DNA from: Hygrophila difformis | Taxonomy: Eukaryota > Streptophyta > Magnoliopsida > Lamiales > Acanthaceae | Assembly: GCA_030278955.1 (NCBI GenBank) | Contig: JAOANR010000006.1 | Coordinates: forward strand, 50,558,915 to 50,622,914 | Length of the DNA: 64,000 nt | Reading direction: 5' to 3' | Translations under genes and position numbers: made by a program | Notes under the pieces: generated by a model | Seen by the model: only the letters and a program-made list of their open reading frames with translations | Database searches by the model: none | Told to the model about the DNA's origin: nothing | Shown here: positions 31,663-42,824 of the stretch, in pieces | How positions within the stretch are numbered: position 1 is the first letter of the stretch | Layout of the letters: each line of letters starts with the position of its first letter

Positions 31663-33610
31663 TAGGGGTGAGCAAAAAATTTAAATCGAATCATTGAACC
31701 GTTATTCGAATCGAATACGAATCGAAATATTGGTTAACCGGGTGTTCGGTTCGAATACAAATATTTCAACTAAGGTATTTGCTTGGTTCCGTTCCACACA
31801 GCGCCGCTATGCGCTAGCTCTCACCCGGTCATCCCCCTCGGCCTTCCGGCCTTGATAGCAGCACAGCGTCGCCGCCGCTCATCCCTTCCGGCCTTCCCAT
31901 CCTTCGCGAGACCGCTCAGTGTTCATCCCCATTGCTGCAGTCCCTGGCGCGTTGGACATCCCCGTCGTTGCAGGCGCTCGTCCCCACCGCTCATTCCCTT
32001 CCGGCCTTCCCTTCCTTCGCGAGGCACTCTCTTCCGGCACACGATGTAAGAGCTTTTCTCTAATCTCAAACCTAGATTATTGGATTTTTTCTTCTGCGTA
32101 AGACTACCCCAATATTATAAGATAAAGAGATGTTCTCCTGAAATGGCATGACCTTTTCACGAATGCAGCCTTCTTCTTTAAGCTGCAATTCACGAGCTTC
32201 CTCTTTCGCTGATTTTATCTGCTCTGTAAGTAATGAAACAAATGGTGAGAAAAATAAGTCAATGCTAACTGTTAATGACAGCAAAAATTCAAATTTTGTA
32301 AAATAGCAAACTATAAATGACTTGACAGGTTTCTTCACTAATTTTGCACCATCTTTTCTTCCACTAACAGCAGCCTCTTTCCTAGGCACATCCCGCTTTG
32401 TAGAATGATTTGAATTCACATCATCCTAAAAATAGAATTTCTCAGTGAATAACTGATAAATTGTGCATCCTTTCATTATGTTTGATAAACTTTGAGCAAA
32501 TTAATCTAGATAAATGTCTTCAACCATGTTTCTAGCTTTAATATGATGATATGAAGCTGCCTGCTCTACTTGTTTAAAATACTCCATCGTCTCTTTAAAT
32601 CAATTGGTTGCTGTTTGATTTGGCTGCTGTTTAAATTACTTGGAGAGTGTAGCAGGGAAGCAACCTGTTCCATTTGCTTACATAGCAGGGAAGAGAATGC
32701 AATCTGTTCCATATGGCTGGAGTGAATATGCTTCTGATAGATTTGGATGCTGTTTAAAAGTGCTTACATAGTAGTGCAGCAATCTGTTCCCATAGGCTAC
32801 TGATTAAATAATTGGTTGTTGTTCCATAGCAGGGCAGTAATCTCCTCAAATTAAATAATTGGCTGCTGTCATTTTTTCCCCTTATTTAAGTGTTACACTA
32901 TTGAGTTTTTATTAATTATAGTAGCATTTTTATTAGTTCAAACATGCTTTTCTTTTCTTGTTACTCCTGACTTCATGATTCAAACATTCAATTGTGTGAC
33001 TGCAGCATTCTTGGTAGCAAATATGCTTGCTAATAATACATCTGAACTAGTTTTTTATTTGTCACTAAGTAACTTTCATCTTATTTATTATGAGTCATTT
33101 TTTTATGATCAATGAATATATATTTGTTGTTCATTGGCTATATCCTTGTTGGATCTTGCAACTATTGTTGCTTTGGTTGGAGACAAGAATCAAAGACGCA
33201 GGATTTGCTATGCGGGGATGGTTTGATTTAAGTATGTTGTGTATTTGCACTTTGAGAATCATTTTGTGGAAGATTGTGATTAATTGGCATTTTATTTTGG
33301 ATATTTATACTCAAATTGTTTTTGAAATTTTATGATTCGGTTCAATTTGGTTCGGTTCGGTTTATAAAATTTGCAAATAAGAGATTATTTTTTCGGTTAA
33401 CCGACATTCAAGTTAATTTGTGATATGATAGCTGGGTTCGGTTCGATTCGAGTAATCCGCGAATAGTGGGAATTTTTTCGGTTAACCGAAATTTCGGTTA
33501 ACCGAATTTTTTTGGTTCGGTTTCAGTTAGTAATTTCAATTACTTGCTCGGTTCGGTTCGGTTAGCAAATACCTGAAAAATCCTGGTTATTCGAACCGTG
33601 CCCACCCCTA
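31663..33610. mobile_element. Non-autonomous hAT element in intron 1, carrying gene fragments
   Basis: 1948 bp with ends TAGGGGTG.GCA and TGCCCACCCCTA and a perfect 8-bp target duplication GCTACTTT (31655-31662 and 33611-33618). Both subterminal regions are full of GGTTCGGTT/AACCGAA phrases, probable transposase-binding repeats. No transposase. The interior has a GC-rich block (31790-32045, with a repeated CCCTTCCGGCCTTCCC phrase) and a GCN1-like exon-intron-exon fragment in reverse orientation. Confidence 0.88.
32112..32418 (-). pseudogene. Transduplicated fragment of a GCN1 (ILITYHIA-like) gene
   Basis: On the minus strand, SNHSTKRDVP and SGRKDGAKLVKK are followed by a probable intron (GT at 32321, AG at 32224, with TTACTTACAG) and then AKEEARELQLKEE and IREKV...Q.NISLS. 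This order matches the linker and the start of the HEAT-rich region of plant GCN1 proteins as I remember the family. The similarity ends abruptly on both sides inside the hAT element. Because the intron is kept, the fragment was captured as DNA rather than from mRNA. It cannot make a GCN1 protein. Identification rests on recall, not on a search. Confidence 0.7.
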
Positions 33611-33713
33611 GCTACTTTGATTTCTCAACTTTCTAGTAATGTGGCTATTATTTCGTTTCAGGTGAAAATCTTCTTCGGGATTTTTGATAAACTTATTACC
33701 TGGTCCTTTGGCA

Positions 33714-34200
33714 ATGGCTTTGCCGATTTCGAGAAGGCTATTGAGAACATTGGGCTCATTTGATTTTCCATCTAAGGTTGTTTCCCGTTCTAATGGTAGG
33801 TGTTTTTTTTCATGCTTTTATTATCTTGTTAAAAATGCAATCTTAATTTTATAGTGTTTTTTTAGCTTCATTCTTGGTTCTGCATAACCAAGATCCGGCT
33901 GGGTTTTTGTTCCGTTTTAGCTATTCTGGACTTTCTTGGGATGAAATTAAGGGGTTGGTTTACTATGGCTTTTATAAATCCACAGTTGTGTTGTAACATT
34001 TAAATAAATTATTGATATGGATTTACATCCATTTCCATACCTTCACTACCCATTAGTTTAGTTCTAATTCTTTTTGTTTGGATTGACATATGAAGCAGCC
34101 TTTGATCGTGGGGATTGCTTGAATTCTAGTTGTGCACTTGTAAAGGTAGGCCTTTTGATATACAGCATATACACCATACTTGTTTTTTTTGTTTGTTTTG

Positions 34201-34231
<31 letters not shown>

Positions 34232-34247
34232 TTGTTTTTTTGTTTTG

Positions 34248-34278
<31 letters not shown>

Positions 34279-36936
34279 TTTTTTTTTTTGTTTTTTTTGT
34301 TTTTTTGTTTTTTTTTTTTTGTTTTCTGTTGCAGTAATTCATTACAAAATCAAATAAAACTGATAGTGCCTTCTTATTTCTGGTGATGGAATTTCTGTTG
34401 ATGGAATTTTATTCTGAGTAACTTGTTATCTGTAGCAAGCATCTGTTGGTGCCTTCCGCCGGTATTGTACTACCATTTTGACTCCCAATTCAAGTGACAG
34501 TGCATTTCCAGCAGAGTTGTTAGGAACTAAGAAAGTGTTGACTCCTGATCGGGAAATAGGTACAATGGATTTCCTTACAATTTATGTTGTTGCTAATCAG
34601 TATTTTGTAAAGTTGTTGCTTTGATTCCCGTCAATTTTATTAATATAGTTGTATTTCTGTTTTCTGTAAGTATTGTTGTGGTTTTGATGATGCCTTAAAA
34701 GAGATTGATAGTGATTATTATCATTGTTTCTGCTTGTGATATGGGATTCTTTGGTTATTGGTTATGGCCCATTCAACTTAGAGCTATTGCTACTATTGAA
34801 TTCAGATGGAACTATTTGTTATTAACAATTTATCAATGTTGTAGGTTTGTACCAGGACCTGCTGATTCCAGTCACAAATTTTCTTAGAGAAGATAAGGGA
34901 TTCATGGTGTTGGCTGGTGATGTTTTTGATGTACCAATTAGGAAGGATATTATCCATCGTGTCGTAAGGTGGCAGCTAGCTAAAAGGCAGCAGGTAGTCA
35001 TTTTCTGTTTTATTGGTTGAATTGCAGTTTAAAAACAGTTAAGCAGTGTCTTTTTGAATTAGTTTCGTTGATTTCTGTTTTTTGGGTTGAATTATTGGTG
35101 CCATGGCTGATGGATCATGGAACAAGTTATTTTGTTGCTGTTGTTGGTTGTGTAGTCTGTTTGAGACCCCAGTTTTGTATCAGATATCAGTTCTCTGCTT
35201 TAATTTTCCTTTTCTCATCTTCTTGTTCTCCTTTCTAAATTAATGGCCAGCCACGTGTAAACAAATGCTTTCTGTAACCATTTGTTTTTCTTTTTTGAAA
35301 TAGATAAATGTGCAATGTTGTGACTGTGTTTATGAGTGTGTTGCCAGTTGGTACTGTTTATCTTCACCAATGTTATGTGGCGTTTCAAATAACATGGGGC
35401 ATGGTGCTACATTTTGTAGGGAACCCATTCAACCAAAACTGTCAGTGAGGTCAGTGGGACAGGCAGAAAGCCTTGGCGACAGAAAGGTACTGGTAGAGCA
35501 AGGCATGGAACACTGCGTGGTCCACAGGTGAGTTTGGTTTGTGGTTCTTGATTGCTTTCTGTATTTTAAGAAGCTTTCCACGTGGACATGACCTAATATA
35601 TATCATGGTCAATAGTTTAGGGGAGGAGCTACGATGCATGGCCCAAAGCCGCGAAGCCATGCTTTCAAGCTAAACAAAAAGGTCCGCCGTTTAGGGTTGA
35701 AGATTGCACTTTCAGCTCGTGCAGCAGAAGGGAAGGCAAGTCACTCAATGGAAGAGCATTTAATAACTGCACACCCTGCTGACAATGAGTTTTTTATTGA
35801 CCAGCCACTCCATGCATTTTCAAAGCTTTCCACAACATAAAAGAAAAACTGGTTCTGCAATATTTAAGAAAACTGGCCCCCTCTCATTATTCATTATAGG
35901 ATGTGCATATACTGAAAGAAATCCTTCCACCCATTTAATTTTGGTGTGGCTGATTTCCTGCAAGGACCAGCCTGTTGATCTGTACTCTATACTTGAGCTA
36001 TCCTTTTTGTCTGCTCTGAAAACCCTCCATGGTTTAAGTGTGCTGTGTTCTTGACAATATTTTGGGGACTGAGTTTCTCTGCCAATTTTGACCAGCTTTC
36101 TGTTAAGTGTCCCATATATTATTCTCACACACATCTTATATATGATGTGATTCCCCCTTGCTTATATCGAAAGGGTTACTCCACCCATTGCCAATTAGTT
36201 TCGGGTTGGAACTTCATATCCATCTTCTAACATGTTCTGTTTCATGTCTTCTTTTGTTTGTTTTTATCTTGTTTTTGGTAGAAGCTAGCAAGTGTTGATT
36301 ATTATTGTTGTATAATTAGTTTACACTTGTTTGTATCCTCATGTACATCAGATTATCAAACTAACATAGGATACTGCTTCAACTATACAGCTTATGGTTT
36401 TTGAAGATTTGGAGCTTCCGTCCCACAAGACAAAGAACATGGTGAACTTTGTCAATCAAATGGATAGTGCCAAGAAGCTTTTGCTGGTTGATGATGGTCC
36501 AATAAATGAAAAGTTGAAGCTGGCTACTCAGAATTTACATTACGTCAATGTATTACCATCAATTGTAAGTCTCAACCTTTAATTAGTACTAGCAATGTTT
36601 CATGCTGACTGTTGAAGGTGAATTATCATCTTTTTTGATCATTTATTTTTTTTCTCTTTTTTCCCTATTCTTGGAAATGAAATTAAGATACCTATTTAAT
36701 TTTTTGTGTTCATTAAAGGATTGTGGCAGATGATTCCACAAATTGAGTGGATCATTGCTGTGGAATTTGGAAAATAGATTTTGGTATTTGCATAGTTGTT
36801 TTACAAGAATGATACTTTTCTGTTTGCTTTGCAGGGCTTGAATGTTTATAGCATTCTGCTGCACGATACCTTAGTGATGTCTCGCGGTGCTGTAAATAGA
36901 ATAGTTGAAAGAATGCATACTCCAATCAATCGTTGA
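33714..36936 (+). CDS. Mitochondrial large-subunit ribosomal protein uL4m
   Basis: Eight coding exons: 33714-33795, 34099-34145, 34436-34559, 34845-34993, 35420-35527, 35616-35735, 36391-36564 and 36835-36936; 906 nt, 301 residues. All junctions keep frame with GT-AG borders except the GC donor after 35735. The N-terminus [15 protein letters not shown] is a classic mitochondrial presequence. The conserved L4 core follows: [19 protein letters not shown], then [18 protein letters not shown] and [15 protein letters not shown], which contact 23S-type rRNA near the exit tunnel. The C-terminal half is the usual Rossmann-like L4 fold, with KKLLLVDDG and a final [12 protein letters not shown] helix. 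ATG 33714 was chosen because it follows the acceptor at 33661 and gives the presequence. It is the only clearly functional host gene in the window. Confidence 0.95.
34181..34325. repeat. (TTTTG)n microsatellite in an intron of uL4m
   Basis: About 145 bp of TTTTG units interspersed with pure T runs, between coding exons 2 and 3. It gives artificial Phe/Lys-rich frames on both strands, which are not genes. Confidence 0.92.
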
Positions 36937-37582
36937 TCATGAACTGCTAAGTAGCCGAGACACTGTGACAGAGGACAGGGTGAATCTTTCGTTTGAGTTG
37001 GTATTTGCCTTCCCATGCAAGTGACTTGTTTTTTTCGCAATTGTATGATGAATTTCATTTAGCCATACTGGTTTCTGTTTCACAGTTTCATTATTATGGT
37101 CCAACGAATAATGAATTTCGTCTAGTTGTACTTTCTACAAGTCAGGTATGGCTTGTTTTCTCTATTGTGGCCAAAATGGAATTTCTACACTATATGGTGC
37201 AATTTCATGGCAAAATCATGATATGTTTTGCAGTTGATATGCCTCTATGTCTTAATATTAATAAGCATATATTTGGAACTATTATGTATTGGGAATTTGA
37301 ATTATATAAGTAAAAGCCGCGGGCAATAATTAAAGAGTGTTTCCGGTGGTTTTAAGAACAATTATTGTAACTAATAAAACATAAGTTCTTAGAAAATAGT
37401 AATGCTCAAATAGTAAAGAAACTTTCCCCTGTAGATGCGTGCCTATGAATTTAAACTTGGGGAAATTATTTTTTGGTGTCATTTTGACACTTTTCATTTG
37501 TTAATTAGTGTCAATTGTGATTTTTTTTTTTATTTTTTTATTTTAGTTCCATTTTACAAGATTATTTTGTTATTTAGAGGCG
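36937..37582. other. 3' untranslated and intergenic DNA after uL4m
   Basis: T-rich sequence without further exons. AATAAA-type signals are present near 37374; the true polyadenylation site is not determined. Confidence 0.5.
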
Positions 37583-37690
37583 GATTATCTGATCATTGCT
37601 TTTTTAAAGCGCAAATAATCAATTTCACAACTAAAAAATGGTGCTTCAAATTTGATTATTTGCGTTTTGAAACGTAATAATCAGATGATC
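37583..37690. repeat. Fold-back hairpin, about 43-bp arms
   Basis: 37583-37625 and 37648-37690 are complementary at roughly 85 percent of positions, leaving a loop of about 22 bases. Could be the core of a MITE or a small-RNA precursor. Flanking GAGTGTTTCCGG (near 37335) and ATTCAAACACCC (near 37708) may be outer ends of a larger element. Confidence 0.6.
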
Positions 37691-37828
37691 TGTTTTATAT
37701 CGCATATTCAAACACCCACTTTGTACTATTGGGTAATATTATTCATATTTACTATTAAAAATTACTATTTTACCATATGGGTTTTGCAATCTACTATGGT
37801 ATAAAAATTATACAAAATACAAAATACA

Positions 37829-39655
37829 AAGATGAGCGACTGGTAAAGAGTTTTTTAAGTTGAGAAGAACCGAGTAATGAAGAGCGCGACTTTAAAGTGT
37901 GGAATTTATTATTGTGCAAGAAACTAATATAGGAAGTAGGCGTAAATCGGTTGAGAAATCATCCATCAAGTGAAGTACGTAGAAGCACCGTGTTAGGTTT
38001 TCAGTTCCCCTTTGAAAATTATTTTTGTTTTTTCTGGTTAGTTTTATTTGATATTCACATCTAAGCATCCTCAATTGAAATTCGCAAAAGTTGACGTTCC
38101 AAATTATATGAAAATAGGGGTTCTTTTCCTAATGAAGCGGGTTTGTTTGGTTAAGGTTAACCTTGTTATTTATGTTACCTCATATATATGTATGAAGAAT
38201 CGCACACCGGACTGCCTCAAGTCTGCATGCGCCATAGAATCATTCATACATTAGGTCACATAAGAAGCCCGTCTTGTCACTAAATAAATTGTTTCAAGGA
38301 AATGGATACATAAAGAATTTAAATATAATTATATAATACTCCCTCCGTCCCAGTATACTTGTATTGTTTGACTTTTTGACACTCTTTATTATTTAACTTT
38401 GACTCAACGTTATTACAAGTATATATTTGAAGAAAATAGTCGAGTTGGGTCTTGTTAGAATCGTAAAATCATTTAGTTTTAAAGTATATACTTTACATAA
38501 TTTTTGTTGTACATATTTTGAGATATTTAACGATTGAAAATGTGTATTGGATTGCGTGCAGAAATAAAACAAGAAATATTAAGTGGGACGGAAGGAGTAT
38601 AAAATTTCTTAAAAAACACTTCAATAGACTGATGACGATGACGAGTCGCCTTCATTTGAGTTCTTTTAACCATTAAAATGATCTTGGCACAAGACACAAT
38701 TGATGCAAAACCAAAATCCAAATAAAATTCCGAAATTAATTTCAATAGTAAAAAAAAATTGCCCTAAATAAACTATTGCTCGGAAACAACCACATCAATT
38801 TGGATTAATCAAACTAAAAAAAAAAGCCGGTGTGGTTTGGGCGAACCTCGGGATCAGCAGCAACCGCGATAACAAGCTATTCCTTCATTTCAGCGATTTC
38901 CTTCATTTTTTTCTCGATTATTCTTTCATGGATTCAATGAGGATTATTATCTAAATTAAATTATGGTAATTTTATGCATATACATGTATTTGCTAATAAC
39001 CATATTTTGACATCATGAATTATACAATGAGATTACATCCCCAATATGCACTAATTCGATCTGCACCCCAAAAAGAAAATATATAATTGAAAATTAAACT
39101 ATCTTTTCTTTTTTTAATTAAACATCGATTTGTCTTGTTAAATCAAGTCATCAACAAGCAATAAAAAAAATATCTAGTGCTAAATTTTTCTAAACTATTT
39201 ACAAAAAAAAAAAAAAAATAGAATCAACAAACATTTGCGGCTGTACTAAAAAATATCAACGAAATACAAATACTAGAAAGAAAGAATAAACTAACTCATT
39301 ATTAATACAAAATATATTAATAATTTATTAATCTTATTTAGTTTGATATTTTAGATTATTATTAATTATTAATAATCTCTTATCTATTAATACAATAATT
39401 TATGAATTAAAAAATAAGTTAATAATTTAAAAATAAATTATTATTTTTATAATTAAATAAATTATTGTTTTTATAAATTATTTAATAATAACTATTATTT
39501 TAATAATTTAATAAATTAAATAATTTATTTTTTTAATAAATTAATAATAAATTAAAGAAGGAGCCTTAAGAAAGCTCATTCTATAGATAAATAAATGAAT
39601 AAATTATAATTTGTTAAAGATTTGAATAAATTATTAATAATTAATAAATTTATTT
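37829..39655. repeat. Dispersed low-copy repeat, copy A
   Basis: Starts near CAAAGATGAGC and runs to AAAGAAGGAG. Long stretches match copy D (62597-64000): the segments around CGTAAATCGGTTGAGAAATC, GGACTGCCTCAAGTCTGCATG and CGATTATTCTTTCATGG are near-identical. Interrupted by a Stowaway MITE at 38339. The last 400 bp is over 85 percent A+T. No coding capacity; ends not recognised as any transposon class. Confidence 0.8.
38339..38597. mobile_element. Stowaway MITE inside repeat copy A
   Basis: 259 bp, ends CTCCCTCCGTCCCA and TGGGACGGAAGGAG, TA duplications at 38337-38338 and 38598-38599. Copy D has an uninterrupted TA at the same place, a true empty site. Confidence 0.92.
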
Positions 39656-39836
39656 TTTTGGTTTGTACCGGGTATCTTCAGGCCACATTGGATGCAAGGC
39701 TAATCCATCGAGCATTTGATTGCCATTGAAGGGTTGGTTATTCAAAGCAGAATTCTGCATACACATAAGCTTGAACCCGAGACACTTGCTTAAACTGCCA
39801 GAGTCACATCCAACTCAGGCCAACTATGTTTGGTTC
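39656..39836 (-). mobile_element. tRNA-derived SINE (older copy)
   Basis: Matches the SINE split at 52933/61106: CAGGCCACATTGG, GCATACACA.., and CGAACCCGAGAC. On the minus strand GGGTTCAAGC is the B box. Target duplications not found. Lies between repeat copies A and B. Confidence 0.65.
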
Positions 39837-39844
39837 GAGTCACC

Positions 39845-40740
39845 TTTATATGAGTCCTTTAATTATAAAACGATAAATGAACTTGCCACAAGACATAATT
39901 GATGTAATACCGAACTTGAGATAAAATTCCAAAATTAATTTCAAGTAATTAAAAATAATTCATCGAAAAGTAATTTTTGCTTGAAAACAACCACATCAAT
40001 TTGGGATTACTTGATTCAAAAAAGGCGTCTGCGGACTAGGCGAAACAAGCGTTCTCACATTTTGGGTGATCATCTTCATTCTTCCTATTCTTGTATGGAT
40101 TAAGTGGCGATTATACCATATTTTGTGCATACATATATTTGCTAAACCATATTTTTGCCATCACGAAATATGCAATGATATTACATCCCTAATATGCACT
40201 AATTCGAGCCGCACCCGAAAGGAGAATACATAATTGAAAATTAAATTATGTTCTACTATTGAACATCGACTGTCTTGTTAAATCAAATGATCAACAATCA
40301 ACAAAAAAAATATTTAGTGGTAAAGTTTTATAACAAAAAATAAAATCGATAAATGTTTGCGATTGCACTAACCAATACAAAAAAGAATAAATTAACACAT
40401 TATTAATACATAAAAATATAGTAATAATTTATTTAATAAATAAGTAATATTATTTTAACAATAATTTAATATAAAATAATAATTTAAAAATAAATTAATA
40501 TTTTAATAAATTATTTAGTAATTATATTTTTTAATAATTTAATAAATTATTAAATAAATTATTTTTTAATAAATTAATAATAAATTAAAGAAGGAGCCTT
40601 AATTAGAAAGCTCCTTCAACAAATAAATAAATTAATAAATTATTACTCCTATTTGGTTAAAGAAACCTTAAAAAAGCTTCTTTAAATAAATTATTAATAA
40701 TTAAGTAATAAATTAGAGAAGGAGTATGCTAAAATACTCC
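39845..40740. repeat. Dispersed low-copy repeat, copy B (truncated, older)
   Basis: Aligns with the second half of copies A, C and D (GACATAATTGATG, AACAACCACATCAATTTGGG, TATGCACTAATTCGA and the AT-rich tail ending AAAGAAGGAGCC) but is more diverged and lacks the first part. Confidence 0.75.
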
Positions 40741-40744
40741 TCCT

Positions 40745-42360
40745 CCTAGGCTTGAGGGAGGGCGATTGCCACGACAGTTATGAGTAAATGGGCCGGGTTT
40801 CGGGTTTTTAGAGCTGAAATTCGGGTCATTTGAGAGAGGGAAGATTGATCGAAATTCGAAATATCCCGTCTCCCGTTCCCCTATCATCGATTATGCCAAG
40901 AATGATTTCCGTAGGCTGAATTTCATTGAGACGAAGATTGATCGCAATTCCGCGGCGGAGGAGATCATTGGTGAAGGCGGCGGAATGGAAAATTCATTCT
41001 TTGGTGTGTAAGAGTGAGTTCGTTTTGGATTCATTGCCGGAATTCCGCTTCTTTGATATCTTATGTGATCTCCGATTGATTGATTGGGGTATAGGGCAGC
41101 GGCGGCGGTCATTGGTGAAGGCGACGGAATGGTGGTTCAACAACCCGTCGTCGTTTTCGGATTGATAGGGGGAATTCCACATGTGCAATCTCCGATTCTC
41201 CGTAGGGTGGTTTGCGAGGAAGATCAAGAAATCTGGGTTAGGGTTCCAGAATGATGATATGTCCCCTCCCTTTCTTGGCCCGCTGTTCTTCGTTTTGAGA
41301 GCCGAAGAAGATCGATAATCGACAATTTTAATTTGCGGGCGGGCTTATGGAATTTCCTTTCCCTTCTTGAATATCAGTTGGCGCTGTCGTTGGGGGTTGA
41401 GGGGAAGAATATATTCCAAACAACCTGCTGCTGCTCGATCGGAGATTTCAAAGGGTGGCGTTGATGAAGGCCAGTGAATGGTTCCAGAATGATGCTATGT
41501 CCGATCCCTTCCCTTTCTTGGCTCGCTGTTCTTCGTTTTGAGAGCCGAGGAAGATCGATCGAAATAGTTTCCCCTTTCCCTATCATCGATTTTCTGGTCT
41601 GCAAATGTAAATTTATTCCACAGCCGAATCGATAAATGACAATTTTAATCTGGGGGCGGGCTTCCGGAATTTCCTTTCCGTTTTTGAATCTCAGTTTGGC
41701 CGCGGCAGAGGATCATTGGAGATGGGTGGCGCTGGCGTTGGGAGTTGAGAGGAAGATGGATTTCGAACAACCTGCTGCTCGATCGGAGATTGTTGGCGCT
41801 GATGAAGGGGGCCGAAAGGTTTAACAAACCAAACCGGAAAACTCTTTCGTTTTGGATTGATTAGAGAATTGCGCTTCTTGAAATATTCTTGATATGCAGG
41901 AAATTGCAGGAAATGAATGGAGTACGTATATGTGATCTCCCTAAGGTGGTTTGAATTTTCATAAAGAATTTCGGTTCCATGTTGAATATTTTATTTGTTT
42001 TCTTTTAGATAAGAGATGGTTGGGCGTTGATGAAGGCGGCTGAATGGTATATTGGGAACTCCAAAAGTGGAAGACGTTCATCCACTGCTTCCTTGAAAAT
42101 TCATTCTTTTTCATCCACCGATTCCTGAATGTCGTTGATCTTCTTACCATTTTTGTTTTTTTCATTCGTTTTCCAGAATGATGATATGCTTGCTTCCTTT
42201 TCTTCCCCATTCTTGGCTCTCTCGTCACTTCTTGAAAGAGGTATGTCGTTTGATCTTTTTATACACTGCATTAATCTGTAGAATTTGTAGTCTGGCCTAT
42301 TAATTTGTGGAATTACTATCAATTCATTCCCTAAAGAATCATTTGTAGTCTGGCCTTTCT
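40745..42360. repeat. Unidentified gene-like segment with internal duplications
   Basis: Less AT-rich than its surroundings. A GTTCCAGAATGATG...CGTTTTGAGAGCCGA block occurs near 41242 and 41479, with a weaker third copy near 42172; GACAATTTTAAT.TG.GGGCGGGCTT occurs near 41318 and 41638; CAACCTGCTGCTCGATCGGAG near 41421 and 41769; GTGAAGGCGGCGGAATGG-like phrases near 40971 and 41114. No continuous frame or known domain. Could be the 5' part of a host gene family or a decayed element. Confidence 0.6.
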
Positions 42361-42824
42361 TGTATTCATGTGTGTGGATTAACACTAGAAGCATATGAAT
42401 TGCACTTATACATTGCATTTTGGAGGAATAAAAAGTCCCCAATGACCATTGTTAACAGCTGTGTCACCTCCCTGGGTCTGTCATTTCCGAAGACCAATCT
42501 CATCCCCAATCTGGTTTCAACCAGGATAACCGGCTTGGAGATTGGAGACAGGGATAAATCTTCTCAGCCTTCCCCTCTGATTCCTTCCTCTTACTCCTCT
42601 GCCTCTGCATTACTCTAGCTCCCCTCTGTGCATCCTTCATTGCCATAGTTTTACTCTGTTCGTGTTGTCTTCTCCGGTCCTCATGTCTTTATTGTGCTGA
42701 AATATCATGGAATTAGGGAGTGAACTCACTGCCTTGCTCCATGAATCATGAAGGTGGCGAAGACGTTGCATAATGTTGGATCACTTATACATTTGGAAGA
42801 AAGTGTACCCCAAACAAGCACAAT
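42361..42824. other. Intergenic DNA, possible copia relic
   Basis: The phrase CCAATGACCATTGTTAACAGC at 42438 recurs in altered form at 45584 on the other side of the solo LTR, with a shared TTTCGAAGACCAATCT-like continuation. No gene identified. Confidence 0.4.

Noticed and set aside
31783..32049. 88-codon Pro/Arg/Ser-rich frame inside the hAT element
   Set aside because: GC-rich block with an internal duplication; no recognisable protein. It may be another captured fragment.
34064..34386. Lys-rich and Phe-rich frames
   Set aside because: Translation of the TTTTG/T microsatellite in an intron of uL4m.
42370..42618. 82-codon plus-strand frame
   Set aside because: No similarity recognised; overlaps sequence duplicated near 45584, probably relic transposon DNA.
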